From NCBI GenBank assembly GCA_938020505.1, contig CALIHR010000055.1:62001-126000 (forward strand): DNA of 64,000 nt, given 5' to 3'. Origin of the DNA: an uncultured Actinobaculum sp. GTDB taxonomy: Bacteria; Actinomycetota; Actinomycetes; Actinomycetales; Actinomycetaceae. Shown here piece after piece: positions 17,207-27,100 of this stretch. The position numbers and the translations under genes are program-made. The notes beneath the pieces are model-generated. The model was not told the DNA's origin. It did not search any database and saw nothing but the letters and a program-made list of their open reading frames with translations. The first letter of the stretch is position 1; each line of letters opens with the position of its first letter.

Positions 17207-17635
17207 ATGGCCAACTTGGATTCCCTCGATCGCGCCCTCCTTTCCGCTCTTCGCGTGGACGGGCGCGCCCCCGTCGCCGAGCTTGCGCGCACCCTCGGCG
17301 TCACCCGCACAACGATCACCCGCCGCATCGACGCGCTGACAGACGCGGGCGTCATACTCGGCTTTACGGTTCGGGTGGCCGAACGCGCCGACGCGGCCAT
17401 CCGGGCCATCTCCCACCTCGCGATCGAGGGCCCGTACGTCGGGGAGACGATTAAGATGCTGCGAGGGCTTCCCGAGGTGACAGCGCTGCACGCGACAAAC
17501 GGCGAATGGGACCTCATAGCCGAGATCACGGTGACAAAGCTCGCCGACGTCGACGTCGTCCTCTCCGCCATTCGCAACTCCCCGGGCGTTCACCGCTCCG
17601 AGACGAGCATCCTCCTCAGGTCGGTGCTCCTGTGA
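17207..17635 (+). CDS. Lrp/AsnC-family transcriptional regulator
   Basis: A 142-residue regulator, normal length for the family. Residues 5-55 form the AsnC-type helix-turn-helix (LDRALLSALRVDGRAPVAEL, GVTRTTITRRIDAL), and the rest is the RAM ligand-binding/dimerisation domain (HATNGEWDLIAEITVTKLAD). No Shine-Dalgarno is seen, but TAGCAT six bases upstream suggests a leaderless mRNA. Divergent orientation to the ornithine cyclodeaminase gene implies that it controls that gene in response to an amino acid. Confidence 0.92.
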   Translation: MANLDSLDRALLSALRVDGRAPVAELARTLGVTRTTITRRIDALTDAGVILGFTVRVAERADAAIRAISHLAIEGPYVGETIKMLRGLPEVTALHATNGEWDLIAEITVTKLADVDVVLSAIRNSPGVHRSETSILLRSVLL

Positions 17636-17709
17636 CGGGCCGAGCACGAGCGGGGGCCAAACGGCGGGCCAAACGCGCATAAAGATAAGCAGCGGGCCAA
17701 ACGCGCATG

Positions 17710-17825
17710 AAAAGTTCCTTCCTGCATGATAAATTCCAAAATTTGGTCATTATCTTGCAGGAAGGAACTTTTCACACCCAGGTACTTTTTATGCTCCAGA
17801 ACTTTTCACACCCAGGTACTTTTTA
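17710..17825. repeat. AT-rich long inverted repeat with downstream direct repeats
   Basis: A perfect 17-base inverted repeat, AAAAGTTCCTTCCTGCA (17710-17726) and its complement (17756-17772), encloses 29 bases that themselves contain near-palindromic CCAAAATTTGG. A 27-base direct repeat beginning GAACTTTTCACACCCAGGTA follows at 17765-17791 and 17799-17825. The whole is far more AT-rich than its surroundings. A related GGAACTTTTCACA occurs at 34047 near another gene start. It may be a mobile-element remnant, a regulatory array or a structured RNA. Confidence 0.7.
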
Positions 17826-18086
17826 CCCTGTCGTCCTGCATCCGCAACGGGCATATCCGCCTCGGGCGACGTCCACATCAAAATGGACAGCAAACCTACC
17901 GCAGAGCATGCATCAAACCCTTCGCAGTGCGAGGCGGCGCAAGGCGGGTCAAGCCGCACGGTCTACAAAAGAGCAAGCCGCATTGACAGCAGATCGGTGC
18001 ACGCCTCGGTTAGAACGAAACAGCAAGCTCACGTCAGTGCGAGGCAGCAAACAAAGCGGACGCAGTCTGCGAGCCGCGATCCGCCT

Positions 18087-18329
18087 CTAGGACAGGTCGG
18101 AGAACTCCGCCGGCACGCTCTCGACGGCTTGCGCGATCGGCGTCGATCCGTCCCCGAAGGGGATGACCTTGCCGACGCTCGCCGGCTCGGCGAGCACGGC
18201 CGCAATCACCGCGGCGACGTTTCCGCGGGAGGCGTACAGGCTGTCGCCTTGGCCATTCCGACGTCGCACGTCGATCTTGCCGCTCGGATCCTCCAGCGTG
18301 AGGGTCCCCGGGCCGACGCGGTCAAGCAT
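18087..18329 (-). pseudogene. C-terminal fragment of an NAD(P)-binding SDR/NmrA-like gene
   Basis: The 80-residue frame (ending in ASVGKVIPFGDGSTPIAQAV and a short tail) matches the C-terminal third of actinobacterial NAD(P)H-binding atypical SDR proteins: a beta strand TLTLEDPSGKIDV, then SRGNVAAVIAAVLAEP, then a GDGSTPI segment. The Rossmann fold and catalytic part are absent, and upstream sequence in any frame does not restore them. I read it as a gene remnant. A start codon happens to be available at 18329 but there is no ribosome site. Confidence 0.6.
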
Positions 18330-18424
18330 GCCCCGGCCGACCCGTGCCTTCAGCCGCGTTCGTTCAGCGCGGACGCTTCAGCCATCGGGGGAACGCTCGC
18401 GCTGTCGAGTCCGACAACCGGACG

Positions 18425-18871
18425 CTACGGACGCCCCAGCCACCGGGGAACGCTCTTCGCGTAATCCTCATACTCCTGTGGAAAAGCGCGTCGCAAAGCG
18501 GCTTCTTCCGCCGGCACCTGCAGCAGGCCGACGAGCAGCGCGAAACAGGCGGCGGGCAGCCAGGCCCACGGGCCGCGCAGAACGGCGTGGGCAACGAGGA
18601 TCGCCGCCATTCCAACGTACATGGGATTGCGCGTGAGACGGTACACGCCGTCGCGCACAAGAGCGCGGGGGCGTTCGACGTCGACCGGGTCAGCCGAAAC
18701 CCCCGCCCGGTAGAAGCGCATAGACGAACCGAACAGAAACGCCAGCCCTGCAAGCGAAATCGGCAGCGACAAGCCCCACTGCCACCATTGCGGACCGCCG
18801 GGGAACGCAGGCAGCAACGCCTGCGCGACCAAGCCGCCGGACATGAGGAACATCGGGGGAATTCTGAGCAT
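18425..18871 (-). CDS. Isoprenylcysteine carboxyl methyltransferase-like (ICMT/PEMT) membrane protein
   Basis: A 148-residue integral membrane protein with three or four helices and the family motifs DGVYRLTRNPMYVGM (SAM-binding loop region) and EEAALRRAFPQEYEDYAKSV near the C-terminus. Bacterial members methylate small molecules or lipids, or have unknown substrates. It begins 28 bases after the arginase-like gene, in the same direction, so the two are probably cotranscribed. The C-terminus PRWLGRP fits the end of the family. Confidence 0.88.
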   Translation of the reverse strand: MLRIPPMFLMSGGLVAQALLPAFPGGPQWWQWGLSLPISLAGLAFLFGSSMRFYRAGVSADPVDVERPRALVRDGVYRLTRNPMYVGMAAILVAHAVLRGPWAWLPAACFALLVGLLQVPAEEAALRRAFPQEYEDYAKSVPRWLGRP

Positions 18872-18899
18872 TGCGGCGCCCTTTCAATGGCCGCGCCGG

Positions 18900-19703
18900 C
18901 TATCCGAGCAGGGGCGCAAGCGCGTCCAGCAGCGAGACGAAATCCTCCTCGCCCGTCTCGGACTCGAACTCACCGATTTCCAAACCCACCACTTCGCCCT
19001 CGGCAAGCGCTTCGGCGGCCTCCCGCAGTTCGGCGAGCGTCAGGCCTCCCGAAACCCGATACTCCGTCGGCACGGCGCCCGGCTCCAGCACGTCGCAGTC
19101 GATGTGGACGTAGACCGGGCGGCCTTTCACCGCCGAAACGACTCGCCGCGCGAGGTCGGGCCCCGGCGCCACCTCGGTCAGCCCGCTCGATTCGATCGTC
19201 CCGCGTTCGGGCGGATCGACGTCGCGCACGCCCACGAGTATCGCCTTGTCCGCTGCAAGGCCGGACCCCAGGCCCGAGTCCCACATGCCGAGCGGCCCGG
19301 AAAGCGCGAGCCCTCCCAAGTAGTCGCTCGTCGTGCTCTCAGGCGTGTTGATATCGGCGTGGGCGTCGAACCAGACGACGACGGCGTCGGGCCTGTGGGC
19401 GGCGACGACCGGAAGTGTCGCGAGCGCCACCGCGCAGCGTCCCATGACGCTGACGGGCCGCGCTCCCTGCCCGAAGACGCTTTCATAACGGCGGCTCATG
19501 GCTATCAGATCGGCTCGCGCCAGCTCCAGCTCGACGTCCCACGGCTGAGCCGCGGCGGGGCGGCGGGAGCCGATCGCATAGGCGAAGGCCCCCAGGCGCA
19601 CGCTCAGCGCGCCGGCCAGCAAATGGGAGGCTATCATCGCCCGGTCGTTGCGGTCCCCGGCTCGGCCCGCGTAATGCGTCAGCGCAATGTTGTGCGTGCC
19701 CAT
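18900..19703 (-). CDS. Arginase-superfamily protein with altered first metal motif
   Basis: ATG 19703 is chosen from AGAGGAG just upstream; 267 residues. The ureohydrolase fold is recognisable by VVVWFDAHADINTPESTTSD (metal-binding DAHAD) and YVHIDCDVLEPGAVP (DxD). The first manganese motif, usually GGDHS, here reads SVMGRCAVALATLP, so the metal-binding histidine is missing. A typical actinobacterial subgroup has GGDC/GGNC here, hence catalysis on arginine or agmatine is doubtful; it may act on another guanidino compound or be inactive. It precedes an ICMT-like gene in a probable two-gene operon. Confidence 0.82.
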   Translation of the reverse strand: MGTHNIALTHYAGRAGDRNDRAMIASHLLAGALSVRLGAFAYAIGSRRPAAAQPWDVELELARADLIAMSRRYESVFGQGARPVSVMGRCAVALATLPVVAAHRPDAVVVWFDAHADINTPESTTSDYLGGLALSGPLGMWDSGLGSGLAADKAILVGVRDVDPPERGTIESSGLTEVAPGPDLARRVVSAVKGRPVYVHIDCDVLEPGAVPTEYRVSGGLTLAELREAAEALAEGEVVGLEIGEFESETGEEDFVSLLDALAPLLG

Positions 19704-19795
19704 GGCGACTCCTCTTGACGAAGAAAACTCACCTACAAGCCTACTTACGCCGTCCCCGTTGGAAAAGGCCCAAGGCCCCGCGGATCTAACCTTTC

Positions 19796-20362
19796 TCATC
19801 CGGCCAGGGAACGCCGGGGACGCTTTCGCCCCCGAATATTTTTCGGAGCATGCCCGCCTCCGAGCGGATTGAGCCGTTGTGGCCTTCGTCGCGAATGCGC
19901 ACGCGGCTTGCGCGTTTCATTCCTATGCCGCGGCATGTGCGCGGCGCCGCGGCAGACTCGCCGACGGCGTCGAACGCGCCGCCTGTCTAAAGGCCTCGAG
20001 GACGCACACGCTGTCCTTGCGCGCGAATTCGGGAAGCCGTCTCCGTGGAGGCGGAAGAGGACGCCCTTCGGCCTCTTTCCGGCCAGATGGTCGGCGTAGA
20101 CGGCGTACTGGCTCGTCATCCCTTGGAGCGTGAACGTCCGCTTCGGCAATGCAGTTTTGACGGCTGGCCGCCCGACGGCGGGCGAAGCGGACGCGGCCGA
20201 GGCGACGGACGGAGGACGGCGAGCGTCCGACGCAGAGGGGACGGACGACGCCGAGGAAACGGAGACGGACGAAGGCGCCGGAGCGGAGGGAAAGCACCCG
20301 CTCAAGCCCAAGGCCAAGGCGGCTGTCGTGGAAAGGGCTGTCGTGGAGAGAAGGCGGCGCAT
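19796..20362 (-). pseudogene. Truncated lipoprotein esterase/hydrolase
   Basis: ATG 20362 has a GGGAG ribosome site and opens with a lipoprotein signal (STTAALALGLSGC). After a Ser/Ala-rich linker comes the beginning of a hydrolase domain, KRPKGVLFRLHGDGFPN, with the typical strand and oxyanion HGDG. From about codon 112 (near 20,026) the composition abruptly becomes arginine-rich and no hydrolase motif follows. A neighbouring frame continues briefly as PEFARKDSVCVLEAFRQAA, which suits the family better, so I infer a frameshift followed by loss of the catalytic part. Confidence 0.6.
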
Positions 20363-20482
20363 GGCCGTCGCTCCCGGCGGTCTCGCCCGTGTGCATGACA
20401 CATCGCAAATTACCGGCCGCGAACACGATCGCGACAGGTGAGACGTCATCAAGCTCACGCTCCGCCTTTGACCGGCTCATTC

Positions 20483-21499
20483 CTACGTGAATGCGCCGTC
20501 CTCTGTGCCCTCCGTGTAGGCGGCGATCGCCGGTTTGCACTCCAAGATGTGCGGGACCGGCACGCCGCAGCGCCCGGCCGCTTCCACCACGTCCCAATAC
20601 CCTGCTATCCATTCCTCGATCCCGTGGCGCATATGGCGTTCGACCATCGTGCGCACGTCCGCCTGGCCCAGGACGCGCCGCAGCAACGCGGCGGACAACG
20701 GCGTCGGCATGGCCGTAAGGCGCCCGAGCATTGAACCTCGCGGATTCGCACCGTCGGCTCTGGCCGTCGAAACGCCCTCCCGCAAGGCGAGCACCGCCCT
20801 TTTCATCTCCGCCCGGTCCTCCAGCAGGCCGTCGAGCCCTCCCGCGCGAAGGATCGGACCGACCGTCATGGCCTGCTGGAGCCCGTGAAGCTTGAGCCAT
20901 CCCGCCATGTCCTTCTGGGCCTTGACATGCAGTCCGGCGGCCTCGAACATCTCGCGCAGACGGCGAGCCCAGCCGCCGTCGCCGGCCTCGAGCACGGTGC
21001 CCCGCGGGAAAACCGTCGCCTCGATCATGCGGCCGTCTCGGCCCCCGCCGACCTGGCCCGGGAACCCTAAAGAATACTGCTCGGGCCTCAAGACGCCGTC
21101 GGCCTGCGAGGGCAGGTCCCAATGGTTGAGCATGAAGACGACGTGGCCGGACCTCGCCAGCGCGCGCACGGTTTCCAAGGATCCTGCGAGCCGAAGCCGA
21201 TCGGTCATCACCAGAACGACGTCGCACTTGACCTCCTCAGGGTCTGAAGCAATCCGCGGAAGATAGGCGAACTCGCCCCCGGCTTCAAGCTTCCCGGCTC
21301 TGACGCCCTTGGGCTCGCGGCGGCCGATGACTTTGCGACGGACGGCAGCCTTGCGGCGGTCGGCGACGCGGAGGGCGAAAGGCTCGCGATACCACTCGCT
21401 GCGCTCGGGGCGCACAACGTGGGTCACGCCGTGGCGCTTGGACAGCAGCCAGCCGTATGTCAGGCCGATCGTTCCCGACCCGACGATCGCTATGTCCAA
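20483..21499 (-). CDS. Ketopantoate reductase-like (PanE/ApbA) NADP oxidoreductase
   Basis: A 338-residue protein with an N-terminal dinucleotide-binding loop (MDIAIVGSGTIGLTYGWLLS) and a helical C-terminal domain (MAGWLKLHGLQQAMTVGPIL). These are features of the ketopantoate reductase family, which in the classical case supplies pantoate for coenzyme A. The conserved KxxxN active-site region is only partly evident (WLKLHGLQQAMT), and the protein lacks other pantothenate neighbours, so a different 2-oxoacid or unrelated substrate is likely. It stands between a broken lipoprotein gene and a flavoprotein gene, all in the same direction. Confidence 0.8.
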   Translation of the reverse strand: MDIAIVGSGTIGLTYGWLLSKRHGVTHVVRPERSEWYREPFALRVADRRKAAVRRKVIGRREPKGVRAGKLEAGGEFAYLPRIASDPEEVKCDVVLVMTDRLRLAGSLETVRALARSGHVVFMLNHWDLPSQADGVLRPEQYSLGFPGQVGGGRDGRMIEATVFPRGTVLEAGDGGWARRLREMFEAAGLHVKAQKDMAGWLKLHGLQQAMTVGPILRAGGLDGLLEDRAEMKRAVLALREGVSTARADGANPRGSMLGRLTAMPTPLSAALLRRVLGQADVRTMVERHMRHGIEEWIAGYWDVVEAAGRCGVPVPHILECKPAIAAYTEGTEDGAFT

Positions 21500-21643
21500 T
21501 CCGACCTCCTGCGATTCGAATCCGCCCCTCTGCGGTTCCCCGCGATTTCCATCCGGACAAGAAGCCCGGCGATCGTACAGGCCCGGCGCGACCGCTGGAA
21601 CACACGCCGCATGGCCGCCTGCACCGCGCCGAGGGGCGCCGGA

Positions 21644-22240
21644 TCAATCCGCGTGCAGCTCGACCCCTTCGCCGTCCATCTTCTCGTTCAGCGCGGCCAA
21701 GCGCTTTTCGGGGTCGAGCAGCGGGTCGAGGATGTGCCTGGCCAGCCTCTCCGCCGAGTCTTCGACGTCGGCGGGCGTCGCTTCTACCGCGCCGTTGAAG
21801 ATGAAGGCGGGCAGGAACTTCAGATGGACGAGGTTCGCCGTCTGCTGCAGCGGCTTCATGAGCTCGCTCATCGAGAAGTTGTTGTATCCGCCGGCGCGAT
21901 ACGACTCCGCAGGGCCGCCCGTCGAAATGGCCGAGACCCACTCGCGCCCTTCGAGCGCCCTTCCTTTCGGCCCGTAGGCCCAGTTGTAGGTGAGCACCTG
22001 GTCGAGCCACTGCTTCATGAGCGGCGGGGTCGAGTACCAGTAGAAGGGATGCTGGAACACGATCCTTTCGTGCGCAAGCAGGGCCTCCTGCTCCGCGGCG
22101 ACGTCGATCTTGCCGTCGGGATACAGCTCATAAACTTTGCGGACGGTGGCCTCGGGCTCGCCCTCGAGGCGCTCGACCCACGCCTTGTTGACGGTGGAAG
22201 CCGAGAGATTGGGATGGAAGACGTTGACCAGAACTTTCAC
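21644..22240 (-). CDS. NAD(P)H:quinone reductase-like flavoprotein (KefF/MdaB/YwrO type)
   Basis: A 198-residue flavodoxin-fold oxidoreductase. The N-terminal MKVLVNVFHPNLSASTVNKA is the FMN/FAD-binding loop, and AHERIVFQHPFYWYSTPPLM with KQWLDQVLTYNWAYG is the characteristic second half of the family. Such enzymes carry out two-electron reduction of quinones or serve as potassium-efflux ancillary proteins. No potassium transporter is adjacent. Likely role: cytosolic quinone detoxification. Confidence 0.9.
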   Translation of the reverse strand: MKVLVNVFHPNLSASTVNKAWVERLEGEPEATVRKVYELYPDGKIDVAAEQEALLAHERIVFQHPFYWYSTPPLMKQWLDQVLTYNWAYGPKGRALEGREWVSAISTGGPAESYRAGGYNNFSMSELMKPLQQTANLVHLKFLPAFIFNGAVEATPADVEDSAERLARHILDPLLDPEKRLAALNEKMDGEGVELHAD

Positions 22241-22361
22241 TTTTTCTCCTCAATTCCGCTGCGGCCGGCGGCCAAAGCGCAATCCGACCGCTTGCGTGCA
22301 GAACGGTTTCGACGCGGCGGCGAGCCTTGTTTGCGCGTCGCGGCTGCGCCGCCTCCTCACT

Positions 22362-23855
22362 CTACCCCACGTGGAAATAGCGTTTGACCAAGTCTTCGAC
22401 CCGCACCCGCTTCTCCGCGATGTCCTCGCGCAGGGTCTCGTCTCCCAGGCCGATGAGCTTCTGGGCCCAAGCGTCGATGAGCCCCGCGGGGAAAACGCCG
22501 CGCTCCTCGTAAGCCGAGCGTTGGGCGAGCAGACGCCGGGCGGCCTCGGCGCACGACGTCGGAAGCCGTTCGAGCTCGGCCATCTGCGAAGCGTCCCCGC
22601 TGACGCGTCTCGAATTCGCGTAGTCGAGCATGGCCGGGTCGGTCAGGCCGACCCGGGCGGCCACCGTCACGCCGGCAAGCAGCAGGTGGACGTTCGCCGA
22701 GCCGTCGGGCGAGCGAAGCTCCACGGTCTGCGAGTCGTTAGGAAGCGCGCCCACCGGCCCCTCCTGCGGGTTGGCGTCGCGAAACATGCGGTCGTCGAGG
22801 TTCTGCCATCCCAGCGGCACCCGCACGAGCGCCGACCGGTTGCGGTCGCCCCAGCAGATGGCCGTGGGGGCCTCCTGGCGGGGGACGAGCCGGAGGAACG
22901 ACGTCGGCGCCGTGTTGCCGAAGGCCGTGAGCGACGCCGCATGGAGAAGGTAGCCGCCGATGACCCTGCGGGCGGCGTCGGTGAGCCCCGCGCCCTCCGA
23001 AAACTGGTTGACGCCGTCCTTCATGAGCCGCGTGTGGAAGTGCATCCCCGAGCCGGCCTGCCCCACCGCGATCTTGGGCGAAAAGGACACTTCGATTCCG
23101 TGGGAATGGGCCACTTCCCGCACCACCCACTTGGCCAGCGCCATCTGGTCTGCGGCGCGCACGACGTCGACGGGCAAGAACTCAATTTCCTGCTGAACCG
23201 CCTGAACGCCGTCGGCCACGAAGTTGCCGACCTCCGCGTGGGCGTACTTGACCGAGCATCCCATCTGCACGAGGTGATAGAGCGCCTCAGTGCGCACCTC
23301 CTCCCATTTCGAGAAGGGCGAGGCCTCGTGGTATCCGCGCTGCGGCTCGACCGGGAACAGGCTTTCCTCCGGGGAGAACAGGTAGTACTCAAGCTCGCCG
23401 AGGGCTTCGAGCCGGCAGCCCGTCGCGTCCTCCAGGGCCTCCTGCGCCTTGCGCAAAACCTGCTGAGGCGCGCTGGCCAGCGGATTTCCGTCGACGTCGT
23501 AGAGCCCGCACACGATGTCGAGGCTTGGGATCGGATTGAAGGGATTGAGGAATGCGGTGCGCAGCTGCGGCACAACGTAAAGGTCCGAACTGGCGGCGTC
23601 GACGAAATCGAAGAGCGAGGATCCGTCCACGCGCTCCCCCATCGTCAGCACCCTGTCAAGGTGGGCGGCGGACTGAATCGCAAAGTTGAGGGTTTTGAGC
23701 CTGCCGTCGCCGCCGACGTAGCGGAGGTTGAGCATCGGTATGTCGCGCTCGCGGACGAATCGAAGGATGTCGGCCCGCGTGAACCCGTCCGCGGGCTTCC
23801 CGATTTCTTGGACGAGCGGGTTTGGGTTCAAAGCCAGAGAGTCGGCCTCGAGCAT
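22362..23855 (-). CDS. Glutamine synthetase-family ligase
   Basis: A 497-residue protein with an N-terminal beta-grasp (MLNLRYVGGDGRLKTLNFAI) and the catalytic domain: LGELEYYLFSPEES (metal glutamates), IAVGQAGSGMHFHTRL, CWGDRNRSALVRVPLG and VELRSPDGSANVHLLLAG. The adenylylation tyrosine region of classical GlnA is not evident, and the sequence is closer to divergent GS-I-like or gamma-glutamylamine-type ligases. It probably joins an amine or ammonia to glutamate using ATP. It is read alone; the intergenic region upstream is 306 bases. Confidence 0.88.
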   Translation of the reverse strand: MLEADSLALNPNPLVQEIGKPADGFTRADILRFVRERDIPMLNLRYVGGDGRLKTLNFAIQSAAHLDRVLTMGERVDGSSLFDFVDAASSDLYVVPQLRTAFLNPFNPIPSLDIVCGLYDVDGNPLASAPQQVLRKAQEALEDATGCRLEALGELEYYLFSPEESLFPVEPQRGYHEASPFSKWEEVRTEALYHLVQMGCSVKYAHAEVGNFVADGVQAVQQEIEFLPVDVVRAADQMALAKWVVREVAHSHGIEVSFSPKIAVGQAGSGMHFHTRLMKDGVNQFSEGAGLTDAARRVIGGYLLHAASLTAFGNTAPTSFLRLVPRQEAPTAICWGDRNRSALVRVPLGWQNLDDRMFRDANPQEGPVGALPNDSQTVELRSPDGSANVHLLLAGVTVAARVGLTDPAMLDYANSRRVSGDASQMAELERLPTSCAEAARRLLAQRSAYEERGVFPAGLIDAWAQKLIGLGDETLREDIAEKRVRVEDLVKRYFHVG

Positions 23856-24161
23856 GTGTTTCTCCTAGCGGCAGGGTGACGTTGGACAGACGCGGTTTAC
23901 GGCGAATTTGCAAGATAAGCGAGATTATCGCAGATGCTCCGAAACCGACCAATCGACAGTCGCCTTCGGCTGGCGCGCAATCCAAGGAGGAGCCGTCGCG
24001 GACGCGGCGCCGGCGAACGCATCGCCCTGAACGGCAAGCGCAGGTCCGGGCCTGCGGGAACGCACTCCGCCGGCCGCCGTCCACAGCATTCCAGTCCCCG
24101 GGCTTCCTTCCTTTTCCGCGCGTTTTCGCGACGGCTTCGACTCAAGCACTTCGCCTTTGAC
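23856..24161. other. Intergenic region between GS-like and helicase genes
   Basis: Both flanking genes read leftward. I see no gene in these 306 bases. A palindrome-like AGATAAGCGAGATTATCGCA near 23,915 could be an operator of the GS-family gene, but nothing else supports it. Confidence 0.35.
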
Positions 24162-27100
24162 TCACGCGCTTCGGCCGGCGCCCCCTCCGCAAGAGCCCGG
24201 CAGCCCCTCCGCGAGAACGCGGTCGAGCTCTTGGCGCATGCGGCCCTCCTCGTCGCTGCCGTTCGTTCGAAACGACAGAACCTTGACCCCGTACAGGCTG
24301 AGTATGGACTCCTTGAGCCCGTCGCGTCTAAGCTGCACGGGTTTGTCTTCGTGGAAAGCGGTTCCGTCCACCTCGATGGCCAGCAGGGCGCGGCGGGTCA
24401 CGGCGTGGTAGACGACGAAGTCGACGGCCGACGTCGAACGGACGAACTTCCGCTGGCGCTCGCTCAAAAGCGCCAGGTCGGGAACGAGGTCGCGAAGCCG
24501 CACCTGAAAGGCCACGTCCAGCCAGCCTTCATACTTGGACTCGCCGAGCAGGCCTTTGAGCAGGGTGTACATGATGTTCTCTGACTTGTACTTGCTTTTG
24601 CCCCGCAGGCCGGAGGCGAACTTCGCCAACCGCTCGGAATGTTTGCGGTACAGGAGGTCGAAAACGGACACGATGCGGCTTTCAACCACCTGATCCGGGC
24701 ACTGATAGCGAATGTAGTCGGCGAGGGCGGAGATGTTGACGCTCTCCCTCATTTCACCGTCGTCGGTCACGAGGACGAACCGCTCTTTGGCGCGAGAGAC
24801 CGCGACGTTGATGAGACGGGGGTCGTCCGCGAAACTGAGAGCCCCGCGTCCGTCGCGAGACTCGTCGAGGACCGTGCTGAAGACCATCGTGCGAGCGCCT
24901 CTTCCTTGGAACTTGTGAACGGTTTCTGAGAGCCACCCGCCGTCGGCCTCGCCTTCCACGCACCCGCCAAAGGCGTCCTCGAGCGCCTGATCGAGGCGGT
25001 CGGCGTGGAGCCGGAAGGGCGCTGCGAAGCCGACTTCGAGGTCGCTTCCCCGCCGCACATTGAGATCGGCCGGAGAAATGCCGCATTCGGCGAGGGTTTC
25101 CCGCATGACGACGTCAATCTCCCGCTGGTTGTATCTGCCTTTGACCGGGCCCCGGGCAATGCGGCGACAATGGTTTCCCGGCGCCGTCTTGAACATGGCC
25201 AGGGACGGCCCGGCAGCCTCGCCCGGCCCGTCGGCCAGGGGAATGAGCTGGCCGCCGTAGAACATTCCGTTGCAAAAGCCGATGATCTCCGGCGCACACC
25301 TGAAGTGCTCGCGCAGCATCGTCTGCGGCAGTCTCTCGCCGTAGAGCTTCTTGACCGATTCCAGGATCGAGAGCTCTCCGACGTCGTACGCCGGGTCCGG
25401 AGGGGCGGGAAGGGCCTTGGCCCACTTCTTGTCGAGCACGGGCGCGAGCTGTTTGAGGTCGCCGACCACAACCACGTTGCGGGCGCGGCTGAGCGCCAGC
25501 GCGGCGCTGAGAACGTCGGTCAGCGTCGCTTCGTCGATGATCAGCCAGTCGAGCAGGGTTCCCTCCGCGAGGTTACTGCGAATCGAATGGCAGGTGGTTA
25601 GCACAACCGGGTATTCGCTCAGGAGGTCCTTCGTTCGCCGGCGAAGGCCTTCATCGTCGAAGCTCTTTCTTGCCGCGCCGCGATACCGGCGGCGCAATGC
25701 GTCGTCGAGAGCCTGGCGAGACAGCGCCTTGTGCCGCTTTCGAACGGATTCCTCGTCGGCCCGGGCAAGGGTTTCCTCGAGGTTCCTCTTGCGTTCCTCC
25801 AACTCCTCGAGGCTCCGTGTGTAGAAGGCCCTTTGCAGGCGAAGGACGACGTCGGCGTCCCTCGGGTCGAGGCCTTTGAGCGATCCGTACTCGAAGTGCC
25901 TGCGGATGCGGCCGACGATGCCCGAAAGGCCGCCCGGAATCTCCGCCCGAACGGCCGTTTCCGCGAGGCACTTGACGATCTTGTCGGAGGATTTGCGCAG
26001 CAGAGGCAACCCGTCGAGGTCGGCGAAGCGCTCGCCGCGCATACGGCGCTCGAAATGCGAGAACTCCAGCGCGCATTCCTCGATGGAACGCCGCACCTCG
26101 GCGAGCTCGCGGCTGGCCCGCCATATGCCGACGAGCCTGCTTTCCGCTTCGGCGATCTCGGAATCGGCGCTTCGCCCGCCGGCGTTCGGCTCAACGGCGT
26201 TCGGCTCGGCGCGCTGCAGACCGTCGTCCCGGCCGTCGGCCTTCGAGCCGTCGATTTGAAGGCCGCCCGTCTGACGAGCGCCGTCCGAAGCCTCCGATTC
26301 CACGCGGGCCGCTCCGTCGCCGCTGCGCGTCGTCCGCCCTGCCTTCCAGTTCGCCAGAGCGCGCATCCTCGACTCTTGCCCCCGAAGAAACTCCGCGACC
26401 ATTCGTTTGTTTCCGAGCCGGGCGGCCACGAATCCAAGCCCCGCCTCGTCAAGCTTGTCTCGAACGTTGTCGACTGCGGCGTTGCTGAAGGAGACAATCC
26501 CCGCCGTCAGTTTCGAGTGCTGAAGAAGATTGGCGACGATGTTGAGGATCGTTTCGGTTTTCCCGGTCCCCGGCGGCCCGTCGATCACGCTGACCCTGTT
26601 CCTGAGGGCCTTGGCGACGGCGTCGCGCTGGTCCTCGTTGCCGTTGAAGGGCAAAATGACGGGGCGATCGGGATACTGCGTTTCCCCGTTCGCCCCGTCG
26701 AGATAGGCGGCGAGGGCGCTGTCGGGGTCGATGAAGTCCAGCCTCTCGTGCCCCTTTCTCGTCCGGTTCTCAGGGCCGAGAAGCTTGACGACGTCCTTCC
26801 AATAGCGGCGGACTTCGGCCGCGCGGCCGTCCGCGGCCGCGGAGGAGACGATTTCCACCGCCTCGGCGGGGTATGTGTACGCACGGTCGTGCGAGACGAT
26901 TCGGACCCATGAGTACTCCCGGTCCCAGACGTCCGTGAAAAGCGCGGCCGTCAGGCTCCCTCCCCAGCCGCGGCCGCGCACCCGCAGCTGCTCCTCCGGC
27001 TCAATCCTTATCTCGTGCGAATATTCGAGAAGCCGGGCATTCGGGTGGTTGTACGGATAGGCCGTCCCGCAGCCCGCATACTCGATCCGCACCTTTCCGT

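Noticed and set aside
22137..23879. A 580-codon plus-strand frame over the glutamine synthetase-like gene
   Set aside because: Shadow frame; the opposite strand shows all GS motifs.
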